Shown here one piece after another: positions 43,949 to 53,414 of a stretch of 64,000 nucleotides of DNA. This DNA is from Microlunatus sp. Gsoil 973 (GTDB taxonomy: Bacteria > Actinomycetota > Actinomycetes > Propionibacteriales > Propionibacteriaceae): NCBI RefSeq assembly GCF_009707365.1, contig NZ_CP046122.1:1364001-1428000 (forward strand), given 5' to 3'. Each line of letters starts with the position of its first letter. Position 1 is the first letter of the stretch. The position numbers were made by a program, and so were the translations under genes. The notes under the pieces were generated by a model. It worked only from the letters and a program-made list of their open reading frames with translations, was not told the origin of the DNA and did no database searches.

Positions 43949-44804
43949 TCCATAACAGGCCGCGGTGAACCCGGCGATCACTGCTTCGGTGTCGGCAACC
44001 AATTCCCAGTCGTACGTTGCCACCAGCTTCCCGTCGGCAACTGCGACGTTCCCGACGTACCAGTCGGCATGCCCGACCACCACATCGCCGGCGTCGCGGT
44101 GGGTGAGGATCTGGTCGGCGGCCTGCTCTGCGAACCGGTCCAGCCAGCGATAGCCCAGGGGTGTGGCAGTGAAATCAACGATCGGATCATGCGGCACAGG
44201 CCACGGTCCGGCCTGGTATTGGCACCACGATGGCCCGGAACCGGCCTGATCGATGAGATCGGAGCGATGTCGCAGGACATCGATATGCCCCGCAAGCCCG
44301 TCGGCCAACAGCCGTCGGATGACCGGATCACGCCCGTCCGCGACCTGCCCGTCGGGCAGCAACGTTTCGACCCGGAGGACCTGGCCGGCCATCTCGTCGG
44401 GGCCGGACAGCGGCTCTGCACACGGAAAGCCAACTGCACTCAAGGTTTGCTGGGCCTGCGTTGCAGCCGTGACGGCTCCAAGATCGACAGGCCGCCGGTG
44501 GGCCTTGACCGCCACCTTTCGGCCATCGGTCAGCTCAACTCCCCAAACGACGTCGATGCGACCGGATCGAAATCGCACCCGCGCTATAGAAGATCCGAGT
44601 GTTTCCTGGGTATAGCCGCTGAACAGCCGCAAGATCTCGGCCGGCAAGGAGACCTGGAGAACCGCTCGTTCGGTTTCGGTCACTTCGGTCTCCACGTCGG
44701 CCACGCCGACGCCATCGGGTCTACCGGCTGAAGACACCATGACCACAGTCTCCCTGTCTGTCGTCCGCCGCCGTCTCAACCATCGTGGTCACGATGCCCG
44801 GAAC

Positions 44805-46307
44805 CTAGGTGATCGCCGGTGTGCCGGACGCGCCGAACGCCTCCCGTGCCGCGGAGTCGAGTTGCGCCCGTTGCCAGGTCGCGTTGTCGATCACCAATTG
44901 GGTGTCCGGCTCGAACCGACACCCACTGAACTCGACCGTGGACAGGTCGACCTGGGTGAACTCGATTCTGCCTTTGAACAGGCAGGAGCGGAAGCGCGTG
45001 TCGCTGAGGTTCGCACCAACGAACTGCGTGGAGCCGAGCCTGCAATCGGCGAACGTGACCCCGGTGAGGATCGCCGCCGTCAGCTGCGTCCCTCCGAGCG
45101 CGCATCCCTTGAGCTCGGCGCCCGACAGATCAGACCCACCCAAATTCGCGCCGTTGAGGTTCACGTTCAGGAGCTGGGATCCTTGACCCTGCAGTCCAGG
45201 GGCTGACGCCGCGACCAACTTGGAGTTCTCAAAGCGCGAGCCGTCGACCCGGGCGTTGGCGAGATTCGCGTTGCTGGCGTCCAGACCCTTCACGACGACA
45301 TTGCGAGCGGCCAGGTGGTGGGCGGTGGCCCGCATCAGGCGGCTCCGCTCGAGGGTTGCTCCGCCCAGGTTCGCGCCCGCCAGTGACGCAGCAACCAGGG
45401 TCGCGCCCTTGATGGACGCGCCCTGGAGGCGGACAGCGTCCATCATGGATCCGGACAGGTCTGCTTGGTCGAGGGTCGCCCCGGACAAGTCGGCCCTGAC
45501 CGCCTGGATCGACCCTCGCGCACCGGTCAGATCCGCCGACATCAGCTGGGCGCGGGTGAGGATCGTGCCGGCCAGGGTGGCGCCGCGCAGGTTGGCCCGC
45601 TGAAGCTTGGCCCGGCCCAGGAGTGCGCGGTCCAGACGGACCTTGCGGAACCGCACTCCGGTCAGGCGAGCCCCGGACAGATTCACTTCTGAGAGGTCTA
45701 CGCCGGCGAGGTCGACCTCGCGGCGTTGGTCCTCATCGAGCTGCATCAGTAGGTGCACGAGGATTGCGCGGGTGCTGTCCCGCATCCTCGATGCTGCGTC
45801 GTAGTCGGGCCCCTGAACAACTGTTTTGTCATCAGGAGTGTGTGACTGACCGATCGTGCAGATCTGCGCGGCTATGCGGTGGTACTTCACCACTTTCGCC
45901 AGCACGTCCGGTCCGAGAGAGATCACCGCCATCTTGATCGCCGAGGCATCCTCGACGCTTGCCTCACCCAGCGCGGTCAGCAGCAGGTCGAGCGACTCAT
46001 CCGGATAGAGGGAGAGTGCGCTCATCGTCCAGCGCCGGGACCGCGGGTCTGTCGCGTCCCCGACCGCCTTGATGAGCTCGGCGGCACGCTGCTGCCTGGC
46101 CTCTCGGGCTTCGTCCTTGCGCTGCTCCAGCTCGGTCTCGGCGAGCTTCTTCTGCTGCTCGCGGGCTGATCGACGTTCGTCGAGGTACTTCTTGATGCCC
46201 CACACGCCGGTGGCCACTGCGGTGATGATCGCGACGTACGCGGTGACCAGATCGGCGTTCCCAAAGAAGTCGCCCCAGGACACGAGCGGCGAAGTGACGG
46301 CTTCCAC
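44805..46307 (-). CDS. Membrane-anchored pentapeptide-repeat protein
   Basis: A 500-residue protein. One transmembrane helix near residue 20 (VTAYVAIITAVATGVWGI) is followed by a charged coiled coil (about 40-85), a helical region to about 190, then roughly 200 residues of pentapeptide repeats (A(D/N)LxG; for example VDLAGVDLSEVNLSGARL). The repeats should form a right-handed quadrilateral helix. GTG 46307 has GAGGGGG 6 nt upstream; the 115 residues ahead of it in the longer frame look like antisense shadow. Function unknown; such proteins are often scaffold or DNA-mimic proteins. Confidence 0.82.
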   Translation of the reverse strand: MEAVTSPLVSWGDFFGNADLVTAYVAIITAVATGVWGIKKYLDERRSAREQQKKLAETELEQRKDEAREARQQRAAELIKAVGDATDPRSRRWTMSALSLYPDESLDLLLTALGEASVEDASAIKMAVISLGPDVLAKVVKYHRIAAQICTIGQSHTPDDKTVVQGPDYDAASRMRDSTRAILVHLLMQLDEDQRREVDLAGVDLSEVNLSGARLTGVRFRKVRLDRALLGRAKLQRANLRGATLAGTILTRAQLMSADLTGARGSIQAVRADLSGATLDQADLSGSMMDAVRLQGASIKGATLVAASLAGANLGGATLERSRLMRATAHHLAARNVVVKGLDASNANLANARVDGSRFENSKLVAASAPGLQGQGSQLLNVNLNGANLGGSDLSGAELKGCALGGTQLTAAILTGVTFADCRLGSTQFVGANLSDTRFRSCLFKGRIEFTQVDLSTVEFSGCRFEPDTQLVIDNATWQRAQLDSAAREAFGASGTPAIT

Positions 46308-46432
46308 GGCGGTCCCCCTCGTCACGAAGTCGGTACCAGCAGGTTCCTCCGCGCGACGGCGCATGGCAATGGTCGAGCGGCCCGACTTTCCGAGGTGGAT
46401 CGGAGCCGCTGCGCGAACCCGGCCGGGACACC

Positions 46433-47293
46433 TCAGTAGGGGCAGGGCAGGTTCCGTGCCTCTTCCGGATCCATCGTGAGTAGCCGCTGCAGAAAGGTTC
46501 CGAAATGCCTGGTCGGCGCATAGCCGGTCTCCACCCGGCCACCGTCGGGGACGAGTTGTGGCCGGCGGGCAATGTCGAGGTCGTATCGTTCGACCGCTGC
46601 TGCCGCGCCGGGAAAGATTCGCTCCAGGTGTCCGACCGGATCTTCTTCCCATCCCTCCAATTGGTCGGCTGTGAACACATTGGGTCGTGTCGCGTCCAGC
46701 ACGACCTCGGCATCATCCGCCCTCATCACATGATCGATCGCAGGCGACACCGCATCGAGGACGTCGTCCCGGTCGACGCCGCCATGCAACAGACGGACGC
46801 CGTAGCGCTGCGGCCAATCGTCCGACCAGGGCGTCAGATCATGGGGTCGGACTGCGACGTAGGACAGCCCGTGCTGGGCATGGTGGTAGGCCAACAACTC
46901 CTCCCCCACCCGCTTGGTGAAGCCGTACTTCTCGTAATGACCGTGCCAGGACTGCGAGGACAAGAAGACACAGCGCCGCACCTGGTTGGCGCGCGCCGCC
47001 TGTAACGCCCAAAACGTCCCGTCGACATTGAGGCGCCAGAAGTCAGCCTCTGTCCGGGTCGAGCTGTGGATGCCATGTCACGCCGGTAGGTGCACGAGTG
47101 CATCGCAATCGCGGGCCGCGGTCTCCAGTCCTGCCCCGATCTGCACGTCGAGTTGGTGAAACTCGACTCGTTCGTCCAGACCGTTCGGGCGGACCACGTC
47201 ACTCAGGACGAGCTGGTGTTGACCTTCAGCCAGCAAGCGTTCGGTCAGCCCACGCCCGATGTTGCCCCCGGCTCCAGTGATGAGAATCCGCAC
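46433..47293 (-). pseudogene. NAD-dependent epimerase/dehydratase with in-frame TGA
   Basis: GTG 47293 starts VRILITGAGGNIGRGLTERL (Rossmann GxxGxxG). The reading continues to ALVHLPA and meets TGA at 47078-47080, where homologues are expected to have Trp (TGG) in the HLPAWHG context. The same frame then runs open to 46433 with the SDR catalytic YxxxK (YGFTK) and the rest of the protein. A single G-to-A change explains the stop. The full product would be about 286 residues. Either a true nonsense mutation or a sequence error; no selenocysteine context is seen. Confidence 0.85.
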
Positions 47294-47360
47294 GGCGATC
47301 ACTCTAGAGCGCCGAGCAGGCGGTGTTGCCGGCAGCCTGGCCACACCACGCGTCATGCGA

Positions 47361-48017
47361 TCAGAAGGCAGAGACGGACGATCCGGAACGCCTTTCGTGC
47401 CGGCTCAGGGCGCGAAGCACAGCATCCTGTCCACGACGTTTCGCGGCCAGCGCGGCCAAAAGGGCGAGAACGGGCTCAAGAACCTCCGAGCTGAACGCTA
47501 CAGGCGCCGTACCGACGCTGGAGGTCACATCGTCGGCGTGCACCACAATCTCCATCAACCGCACAACAAGAAAATCGTCGGTCGGCAATGCGCACTCCTG
47601 CCACGGCACGTAGGTCGTGGGGCCGGCGCCGGCCATGGCCGCGCCCAACTTCCTCCGAGAGCGCGCAAGCACTTCGACCGACTCAGTGGGCCCGGCCGAG
47701 CTCATCTGGTTGAAGTCGTCACGGATCGACGTGTTCTCGATTGCGTCGGTCGGTGCCAGTAACCAGTCCACCCGCTCGTAGTGCCCGACGAGGGTCAGCA
47801 CGGGGGCGTCCGGCGGGCCAGGTGCTGTGAGGAACTCGACGGCACACTCGGGTTGGCTGACCAAGTGGCGTACCAATCCGCCGACGGTCATGCCTGGCAG
47901 TTCCGACTCTCGATCCCATGCATCGGCCACCTCCGTGGACCCGACCAGATCGACGAGCTGATCGACGGCGGTGATCACGGCGGTGTGGTCGAGGGATCCG
48001 GCGAAGGTGAGCGGCAT
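47361..48017 (-). CDS. Mycothiol-dependent maleylpyruvate isomerase-fold protein
   Basis: A 218-residue protein with the MDMPI/DinB four-helix fold: WDRESELPGMTVGGLVRHLV near 37 with the metal-binding His, and LMEIVVHADDVTSSVG near 160 with a second conserved His-Asp pair. The family uses mycothiol in actinobacteria. Substrate unknown. Confidence 0.82.
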   Translation of the reverse strand: MPLTFAGSLDHTAVITAVDQLVDLVGSTEVADAWDRESELPGMTVGGLVRHLVSQPECAVEFLTAPGPPDAPVLTLVGHYERVDWLLAPTDAIENTSIRDDFNQMSSAGPTESVEVLARSRRKLGAAMAGAGPTTYVPWQECALPTDDFLVVRLMEIVVHADDVTSSVGTAPVAFSSEVLEPVLALLAALAAKRRGQDAVLRALSRHERRSGSSVSAF

Positions 48018-48149
48018 GCCCGCAACACTGGCACGCGTTCCGGACGCTTCTCGTCCTGATCAGCACAGCTGACCTGCGATTCGTCATTCGGAGGCCGCTC
48101 CCGACCACATCGTTGATGATCACGGCGCTCACCACGCCGCTATCGATGG

Positions 48150-48956
48150 TCATGGGTTTACGGCTTTGTTCCAAGCAGCTTCGTGCAGATCGAAGTACCG
48201 GATGTCGCCGGACTCGGCTCGGGGGTCGCTTTCCGGCAAAGCACGGATTGTGCCTTGTTTCGCCAATTCGGCCATGGCAGAGACCGTCTGTGTCTGTCGT
48301 TCCCGGATGGTGTCGATCAAGTCATGGCGAATCTCTGCCGACATACGGTAAGCATCGGCGAACGCGGCGAGCCGTGCGGACCGATCAAGGTCCGGCCATC
48401 CCAGCGGTGATGCGTACTCGGGCCGATGCAGCGGCACCAGGCGCCAGGCGGCGTAGGCCAGGTCCCAGACGCGTCGTCCGGGTGCCGCGCCGTCCCAGTC
48501 GATGATGGCGGCGATCGATCGTCCACGGTAGATCAGGTTGAAGGGGGCCAGGTCGTTGTGGCAGATCACCTCCGCCGGCCCGAGCGGGTCGGCAGCGTTC
48601 GTGCTCCAGCCATGTGCGCTGAAACCGACCGTCGCGTCATGAAAGTCGCGGATCGCGGTGGCGGCGGCACGGAGGGCGTCGTCGGAGGCGATCTCGGGAG
48701 TGATCGGCGGGTGTCCGGCGCGACCGTCGATGAAGGAGAGAATCTCGCGGCCGTTCTCGTCGACTCCCATCGGTTCGGGAACCTGGGTGAAGCCAGTCCG
48801 GCGAAGGTGCGTCAGCAATGCATGAACCGCCGGCCACGAGGGTGACGCAGATCGTCGGACCGTTTGACCAACCTTGGTCGCCGCCGACATGACACCACCC
48901 GCAAGCGGAGCGGGCGTCCCCTGACGAATCCTTCCGTCGACCGATTCTTCACTCAT
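48150..48956 (-). CDS. Aminoglycoside-phosphotransferase-fold kinase
   Basis: A 268-residue APH-family protein with catalytic loop CHNDLAPFNLI (Asp and Asn) and metal-binding IIDWDGA. It is shorter than typical APH enzymes at the N-lobe but complete at the C-lobe (RVWDLAYAAWRLVPLHRP). ATG 48956 has GAGGAC upstream; 48986 is the longer alternative. Substrate unknown. Confidence 0.85.
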   Translation of the reverse strand: MSEESVDGRIRQGTPAPLAGGVMSAATKVGQTVRRSASPSWPAVHALLTHLRRTGFTQVPEPMGVDENGREILSFIDGRAGHPPITPEIASDDALRAAATAIRDFHDATVGFSAHGWSTNAADPLGPAEVICHNDLAPFNLIYRGRSIAAIIDWDGAAPGRRVWDLAYAAWRLVPLHRPEYASPLGWPDLDRSARLAAFADAYRMSAEIRHDLIDTIRERQTQTVSAMAELAKQGTIRALPESDPRAESGDIRYFDLHEAAWNKAVNP

Positions 48957-49061
48957 CGAGTCCTCGATTCTGCGGTCCGAATCCAATCATCGTCGTCAGT
49001 GATCGGTCCCGGCACTGTTGATGTCGTCCCCGAGTGGCCATGGTTAGGGCCCCTTCGAGAG

Positions 49062-49784
49062 TCAGACCGCTTGGCCGGCCGCGAGAGCCGCGGCGGAGCA
49101 ATCGCGTCCACTCGCCGGCCGGGAGCAGGCAAAGGCAACTCCGATCATGATCATCCAGACAATCGGCGGGTAGAGCGCAAGCCGCTCGCTCAGCCCACCG
49201 CCCTGGCCGAATAGTCTGATCAGCACGGGTCCGCTCAGCATCCCTAGGACGCCGATGACGGACAACACCAACGCGAGTCTCCCTTGCCAGGGGTTGACGC
49301 GACGGTTGGCCAACCCGAGCAGCAGCAGGCCCACATTGCCGCACGGGATGTTCAACGCTCCGAGCAGGTGGAGTGGCACATTGACGTTTTCCGGGCTCAA
49401 CCCGACGAGAACGGTGCCGACGCCGGTCACGCCGAGGAAGACCGCGCCCCAGGTTGTCAGTCTTCGCTTTGGCCACGCGCGGCGTGTGAGAAGCAGTCCA
49501 AGCAGTATGAGGATGCCGGTGACAACCAAGCCGATGTTCATCACGGTATGCAATGGCGAGCAGATAGCGGCGCCGCCGAACCCGCGTCCGCACGCGGTGT
49601 TGCCCAGGTCACTGACGCGGTTGTCGATCAGGCTGTACGGGGTCGTCAACGCTGCCTGAGCAATCGCCTGGGCAATGAAGTAGATAGCCAGCAGCGCCCA
49701 GATCGCGCCGCCAATGCGGATCTGCCGATCGGATCCTCTTTCGGACGATGCCCGGGCTATGGAGCTGGTAGATACGTGTCGCAT
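49062..49784 (-). CDS. DUF998 membrane protein
   Basis: A 240-residue protein with six hydrophobic helices and DUF998 features (NRVSDLGNTACG after the first helix, HTVMNIGLVVTGILILLGL). Function unknown. Divergent from a MarR gene with shared operator repeats, so it is probably the MarR target. A TATTGT hexamer lies exactly 7 nt before ATG 49784, giving a leaderless message. Confidence 0.85.
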   Translation of the reverse strand: MRHVSTSSIARASSERGSDRQIRIGGAIWALLAIYFIAQAIAQAALTTPYSLIDNRVSDLGNTACGRGFGGAAICSPLHTVMNIGLVVTGILILLGLLLTRRAWPKRRLTTWGAVFLGVTGVGTVLVGLSPENVNVPLHLLGALNIPCGNVGLLLLGLANRRVNPWQGRLALVLSVIGVLGMLSGPVLIRLFGQGGGLSERLALYPPIVWMIMIGVAFACSRPASGRDCSAAALAAGQAV

Positions 49785-49850
49785 ACGACGTACAATATAT
49801 GACACGTCGTGTACGACGCAATGCTCACGACACGTCGTGTGCGATATATT
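49771..49850. promoter_or_regulatory. MarR/DUF998 divergent control region
   Basis: Two direct copies of GACACGTCGTGTRCGA (49801-49816 and 49829-49844) and a related inverted copy near 49777-49793 surround the two start regions. The first copy contains CGTCGT-GT-ACGACG (49805-49818), a perfect dyad. -10 elements are TATATT (49845-49850) for MarR and TATTGT (49797-49792, minus strand) for DUF998. A MarR dimer at these sites would cover both promoters. Confidence 0.7.
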
Positions 49851-49858
49851 CTTGGGTC

Positions 49859-50362
49859 ATGACCGCGGACTCGAGAGTTGGCCAGGACCAGTCTTCGATT
49901 GACGACGCACGCGAAATCGTTGGCTTGTTTCGCGGCCTGCGTAGGCACCTGGTGCAGAGGAGTCGCGCCGAACTCGCCCGCAGTGGTCTCACCGCTGCTC
50001 AGGTCAGTGTGGTCTCGCTGCTGGGAAATCGGGATGCGATGACCCTGACCGAGCTCAGCCGCGAACTCGAACTCAGCCACAGCACGGTGTCGGGAATAGT
50101 GGATCGGCTCCACGCAAAGGGGGTCATACAACGCAGGCCACACCCCGAGGACCGCCGATACACCCAGATATCACTTGTCGAACGCGTCAAGCGTAACGGC
50201 ACCTTCACTACGCGGGAGGGGGCCGTTGGTCCCCTCGAATCAGCCCTGGCCGCCGCCACACCGGACCAGCGGCGAGCGATGAAGGAAGGACTCACGCTGT
50301 TTCGTGAGTTCATCGAGCAATCCGCGCCAGCCACGGTTCAAGGACGCGGCGATTCCGATTGA
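49859..50362 (+). CDS. MarR-family regulator
   Basis: A 167-residue protein with a winged HTH (TLTELSRELELSHSTVSGIVDRL, read from residue about 62) and the wing RRPHPEDRRYTQISL. It likely represses itself and the divergent DUF998 gene through the CGTCGT dyads. ATG 49859 lies 8 nt after TATATT. Ligand unknown. Confidence 0.9.
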   Translation: MTADSRVGQDQSSIDDAREIVGLFRGLRRHLVQRSRAELARSGLTAAQVSVVSLLGNRDAMTLTELSRELELSHSTVSGIVDRLHAKGVIQRRPHPEDRRYTQISLVERVKRNGTFTTREGAVGPLESALAAATPDQRRAMKEGLTLFREFIEQSAPATVQGRGDSD

Positions 50363-50549
50363 TCACCGCCCAACTGGGCAAGCTGCCTCCGGTGATCCGG
50401 CACGCACCGTTGATCTTGCGGCGACGAAGATCAAGCCCGTCGCCCGAAGGCGAACTGATACACGGGTCATGGGCCGATCCTCGACCAACAGGTCTGCCCA
50501 AGATGCCCGTATGCGGCGCGGCCTGTCACCGCCAGTCAGCAGTCGCCAG

Positions 50550-50910
50550 TCAATGTCGGATGCGGAAGTGCAGGTGGGTGACGCCGGCGGCTTCGAGCAC
50601 ACGGATCCGTTCGTGTTCGCGTTGCTGAACACCGATGTCGTCGAACAGTCGGGCTGTGGATGGCGGCTCAGGATGAAGATCGGATCACCGTTGTGGCGGT
50701 CCGCGCCCGACCTCCGGCTGGTTCGGAGGTCCCCCGCCCGGCAATGGCCGCTCCCGTTGCTTCCGACTCGGCGCGGACCTGATCGTTGACCTTGTCTCCC
50801 GGCCCGCCCAGCCCAGCACCCAGTCGTGCAGCCGACAGCCGCCGTCTCCGAACGGGTTGCCGGAGTCTCGTCCGGACCGGCGATGTAGTCGTCCAAAGAC
50901 AATGGACATG
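50550..50910 (-). pseudogene. Remnant of a dihydrofolate-reductase/RibD-C-type gene
   Basis: Three frames carry pieces of one protein. LDDYIAGPDETP lies at the 5' end, then after a frameshift NPFGDGGCRLHDWVLGWAG, then HNGDPIFILSRHPQP, and finally LFDDIGVQQREHERIRVLEAAGVTHLHFRI ending at TGA 50550-50552. The order fits the RibD C-terminal/DHFR-like family common in actinobacteria. At least two frameshifts and an internal deletion make it non-functional. Confidence 0.75.
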
Positions 50911-51366
50911 TAGAGCACGGTTGAGGACAATCGGCCTACCTCTCCTTCACGCTCCAACAAAGATCGGTTCATCACAACGAACCGTCTCACGCCCACCGTC
51001 CCTCCCCCGGTCCATCCGACTTCGTAACCGCTGTGACGGTGTCCGGCATCCAGGGCTGGCTGTCGATACCAACACCATCGAACCACTGAGCCCGCAAGTC
51101 GGTTCTTGGGCCTGATTCACCAACTGCGCGTCGACGGATCGCAGCCGACATCGCCGGGCAGGCAATACCGGCGATCGTTCATAGGCGGTGACCGCATCGG
51201 ACGTGCCCACGCGAACTGCCATGGGGATTTGGCTGTCCCCAGGGAGCGATATCCGGCCGACCGAATCATTGGGGGCACGACCTCGACCAACTGCTGGCGA
51301 AACCATTTCGTCAAACCGGGTATGTCAATCAGCTTCGATGCGGACAGCAAAGATCATGATCAGCGA
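50911..51366. other. Gap without a recognisable gene
   Basis: These 456 nt contain only short frames without codon bias or recognisable motifs. They lie between a DHFR remnant and the duplicated end of nhaB, so they are probably decayed sequence. Confidence 0.4.
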
Positions 51367-51436
51367 TCGTCAGAACAGGAACAGGGTGGCGAGGAATGCG
51401 ATCGTCAGAGTAGGAACACGGTGGCGAGGAATGCGA
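51367..51436. repeat. 35-bp tandem duplication at the nhaB 3' end
   Basis: Units 51367-51401 and 51402-51436 match except at three bases. On the minus strand the second unit encodes the last codons of NhaB (AFLATVFLL stop) and the first repeats them after the stop (AFLATLFLF stop). It looks like a slipped-strand duplication of the gene's end. Confidence 0.85.
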
Positions 51437-52907
51437 CGACGGAGAGGACGCCGGCATACGGGAGCGCCATCCAGAGCATCCGGACGTAGCCGAGCCGAAT
51501 CAAAGGCGCGAGCGCAGAGGTCAACAGGAACAAGAACGCGGCCTGTCCGTTCGGGGTGGCGATGCTGGGAATGTTGGTTCCGGTGTTGACGGCCACGGCG
51601 AGCAGCTCGAACTGATCACGGCTGATGTTGCCGGCCTGGAATGCGTCGGCGATCTCACTGATGTAAACGGTGGCGACGAAGACGTTGTCGCTGATCGCGG
51701 ACAACGCGCCGGATGCCAGGAAGATGAGCGACAGTTGCCCGCGTCCTTCATGGGCAAGCACTTCGTCGATGATCGGTGTGAACAGGTGCTGCTCATGGAT
51801 GACAGCCACGATCGCCAGGAACGTGACCAACAGTGCGGTGAACGGCAGCGCCTCCTGGAACGCCTTGCCGATGGCGTGTTCCTCCGTGACTCCGGTGAAT
51901 GCGGTCGCCACGACGATGACCGCGAGCCCGACCAGGCCGACCTCGGCGACGTGCAACCCCAGTCCGATGACCAGACCGACCGCGGTCAGCGCCTGAATCA
52001 GCAACCGGGCGCGGATGCGCGGGTTGCGATCTCGGCTCTGGTCTTCGTCCCAACGCTCCATCACCCCGCGAACTGATTCAGGCAGGCGCGCCCCGTAGCC
52101 GAACCAGCGCAGCCGCTCCAGGAGCGCGCACAGCAGCAGACCCACGACGATGACCGGGATCGACACCGGAGCCATGTGCACAAAGAACTGTCCGAAGTCC
52201 CATCCGACGGTATGGCCGATGAGGAGGTTCTGCGGCTCACCGACGAGGGTCGCGGTGCCACCGAGCGCGGTGCCGATCATCGCGTGCATCATCAGGCTCC
52301 GCAGGAACGCCCGAAAGGCATCGAGTTCCTCGACATGCTGCTGGCGTACAAGATCGTCGTCGGCGTGGTCATGGTCCTCACCGACGCCCTGTCCGGAGGC
52401 GAAGCGGTGATAGACGGCGTACAGACCTGCAGCGACGGCAATCACAACCGCGGCGACGGTAAGCGCGTCAAGGAACGCCGACAGCAGCGCCGCCGCGGCA
52501 CTGAAGGCAACTGACAGCAGGATCTTCGAGCGGACCGAGACCAGCAGCTTCGTGAACAGCAGCAGGAGCAGGTCGCGCATGAAGTAGATGCCGGCGACCA
52601 TGAACATCAGCAGAAGGATGACGGGCAAGTTCGACCGGGCTTCCTGAAACACCGCCTCGGGTGAGGCCATACCGATCGCGACGGCCTGGATCGCGATCAA
52701 GCCACCCGGCTGCAGCGGGTAACAGGCCAATGCCATTGCGAGAGTGAAGATGAACTCAGCAAGGATCAGCCATCCGCCGACGAACGGGTCGATTGCCAAG
52801 CACACGATCGGATTCACAACCAGGAACAGGATGATCGTGATCTTGTACCAGCGCGGGGACGCGCCGAGGAAGTTGCGGGCAAGGGACAAAGGCAGGGCTG
52901 CCAGCAT
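51405..52907 (-). CDS. nhaB: NhaB-type Na+/H+ antiporter
   Basis: A 500-residue, ~12-helix protein closely matching NhaB along its length. Landmarks are [12 protein letters not shown] at the start, [60 protein letters not shown] and [21 protein letters not shown] near the end. NhaB exchanges Na+ for H+ to keep pH and Na+ balance. The last ~15-20 residues of proteobacterial NhaB are missing, and the 3' end is tandemly duplicated. ATG 52907 has TTGGAGCG upstream. NhaB is mainly proteobacterial, so transfer is possible. Confidence 0.92.
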   Translation of the reverse strand: MLAALPLSLARNFLGASPRWYKITIILFLVVNPIVCLAIDPFVGGWLILAEFIFTLAMALACYPLQPGGLIAIQAVAIGMASPEAVFQEARSNLPVILLLMFMVAGIYFMRDLLLLLFTKLLVSVRSKILLSVAFSAAAALLSAFLDALTVAAVVIAVAAGLYAVYHRFASGQGVGEDHDHADDDLVRQQHVEELDAFRAFLRSLMMHAMIGTALGGTATLVGEPQNLLIGHTVGWDFGQFFVHMAPVSIPVIVVGLLLCALLERLRWFGYGARLPESVRGVMERWDEDQSRDRNPRIRARLLIQALTAVGLVIGLGLHVAEVGLVGLAVIVVATAFTGVTEEHAIGKAFQEALPFTALLVTFLAIVAVIHEQHLFTPIIDEVLAHEGRGQLSLIFLASGALSAISDNVFVATVYISEIADAFQAGNISRDQFELLAVAVNTGTNIPSIATPNGQAAFLFLLTSALAPLIRLGYVRMLWMALPYAGVLSVVAFLATVFLL

Positions 52908-53008
52908 GACGCTCCAATCTGATCGCGGCACAATGTGCCGGCCGACCAGACTTCCCGGCGCTCCGCGGCCAGCTTACGGGTCCGCAAACCTGGAACGCGA
53001 ATCTCCAA

Positions 53009-53221
53009 GTGCATCCCGCGATCGACGACCCAGCGGATCTTGATCTTGCCTTGTTCAGCCCTGATGGTTCGGCGTGGGGCGCGCATGTCGCGGTCGTGAT
53101 CGGCGGACGCCTGCTCCATCTGAGTGCGGAGGTCGGCGGACCGGCTGTCTGGAGCTGGACTGACTTCGCTGGTCGTAACCGATATCACGCACTCGTCGGT
53201 CCGGTGTGCTGCCGGGATTGA
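53009..53221 (+). pseudogene. 3' remnant of a hydrolase-like gene
   Basis: The ORF reads AIDDPADLDLALFSPDGSAWGAH then VAVVIGGRLLHLSAEVGGPAVW and FAGRNRYHALVG, a C-terminal pattern I associate with actinobacterial hydrolase-like proteins of unknown role. The frame is open upstream to about 52970 but lacks a start and N-terminal domain. It is probably a 5'-truncated remnant. GTG 53009 would give 70 residues. Confidence 0.45.
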
Positions 53222-53414
53222 GGCCTTGTGCCGGCGGCGCTCCCGCGATGCTGGGTCGGTGGCCCGGGTCGGCTATTGTCAGAGGCACAACTCGTCACGT
53301 TCCTGCTGCGGGTTGTGCGTGCGTCGTAGCGGTCCTGTCTGCTCCGTGCGTAGCCTGGCCGGGCCATCCGCGCGCGGGTTTCAGTGGGATGCCACTCATA
53401 GATTGAGTCTCAGT

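Larger units (their letters stand above)
42603..44740 (-). pseudogene. Phosphotransferase gene split by an IS481 element
   Basis: The 5' part (43943-44740, from ATG 44740) encodes an APH-fold kinase with GHADWYVGNV and YDWELVAD; it then runs into the IS. The 3' part (42603-42845) resumes in frame: removing 42852-43942 and one GCTAGC copy joins CYGAS to STSGGGLSS and restores about 346 residues ending DDYLALAW. So the gene was intact before the insertion. The truncated product (273 residues, ending in the IS at 43922) keeps the catalytic loop but loses the C-terminal helices and is probably inactive. Confidence 0.9.

Noticed and set aside
47078-47080. Selenocysteine TGA
   Set aside because: No SECIS-like hairpin was evident and Trp is expected at this position.
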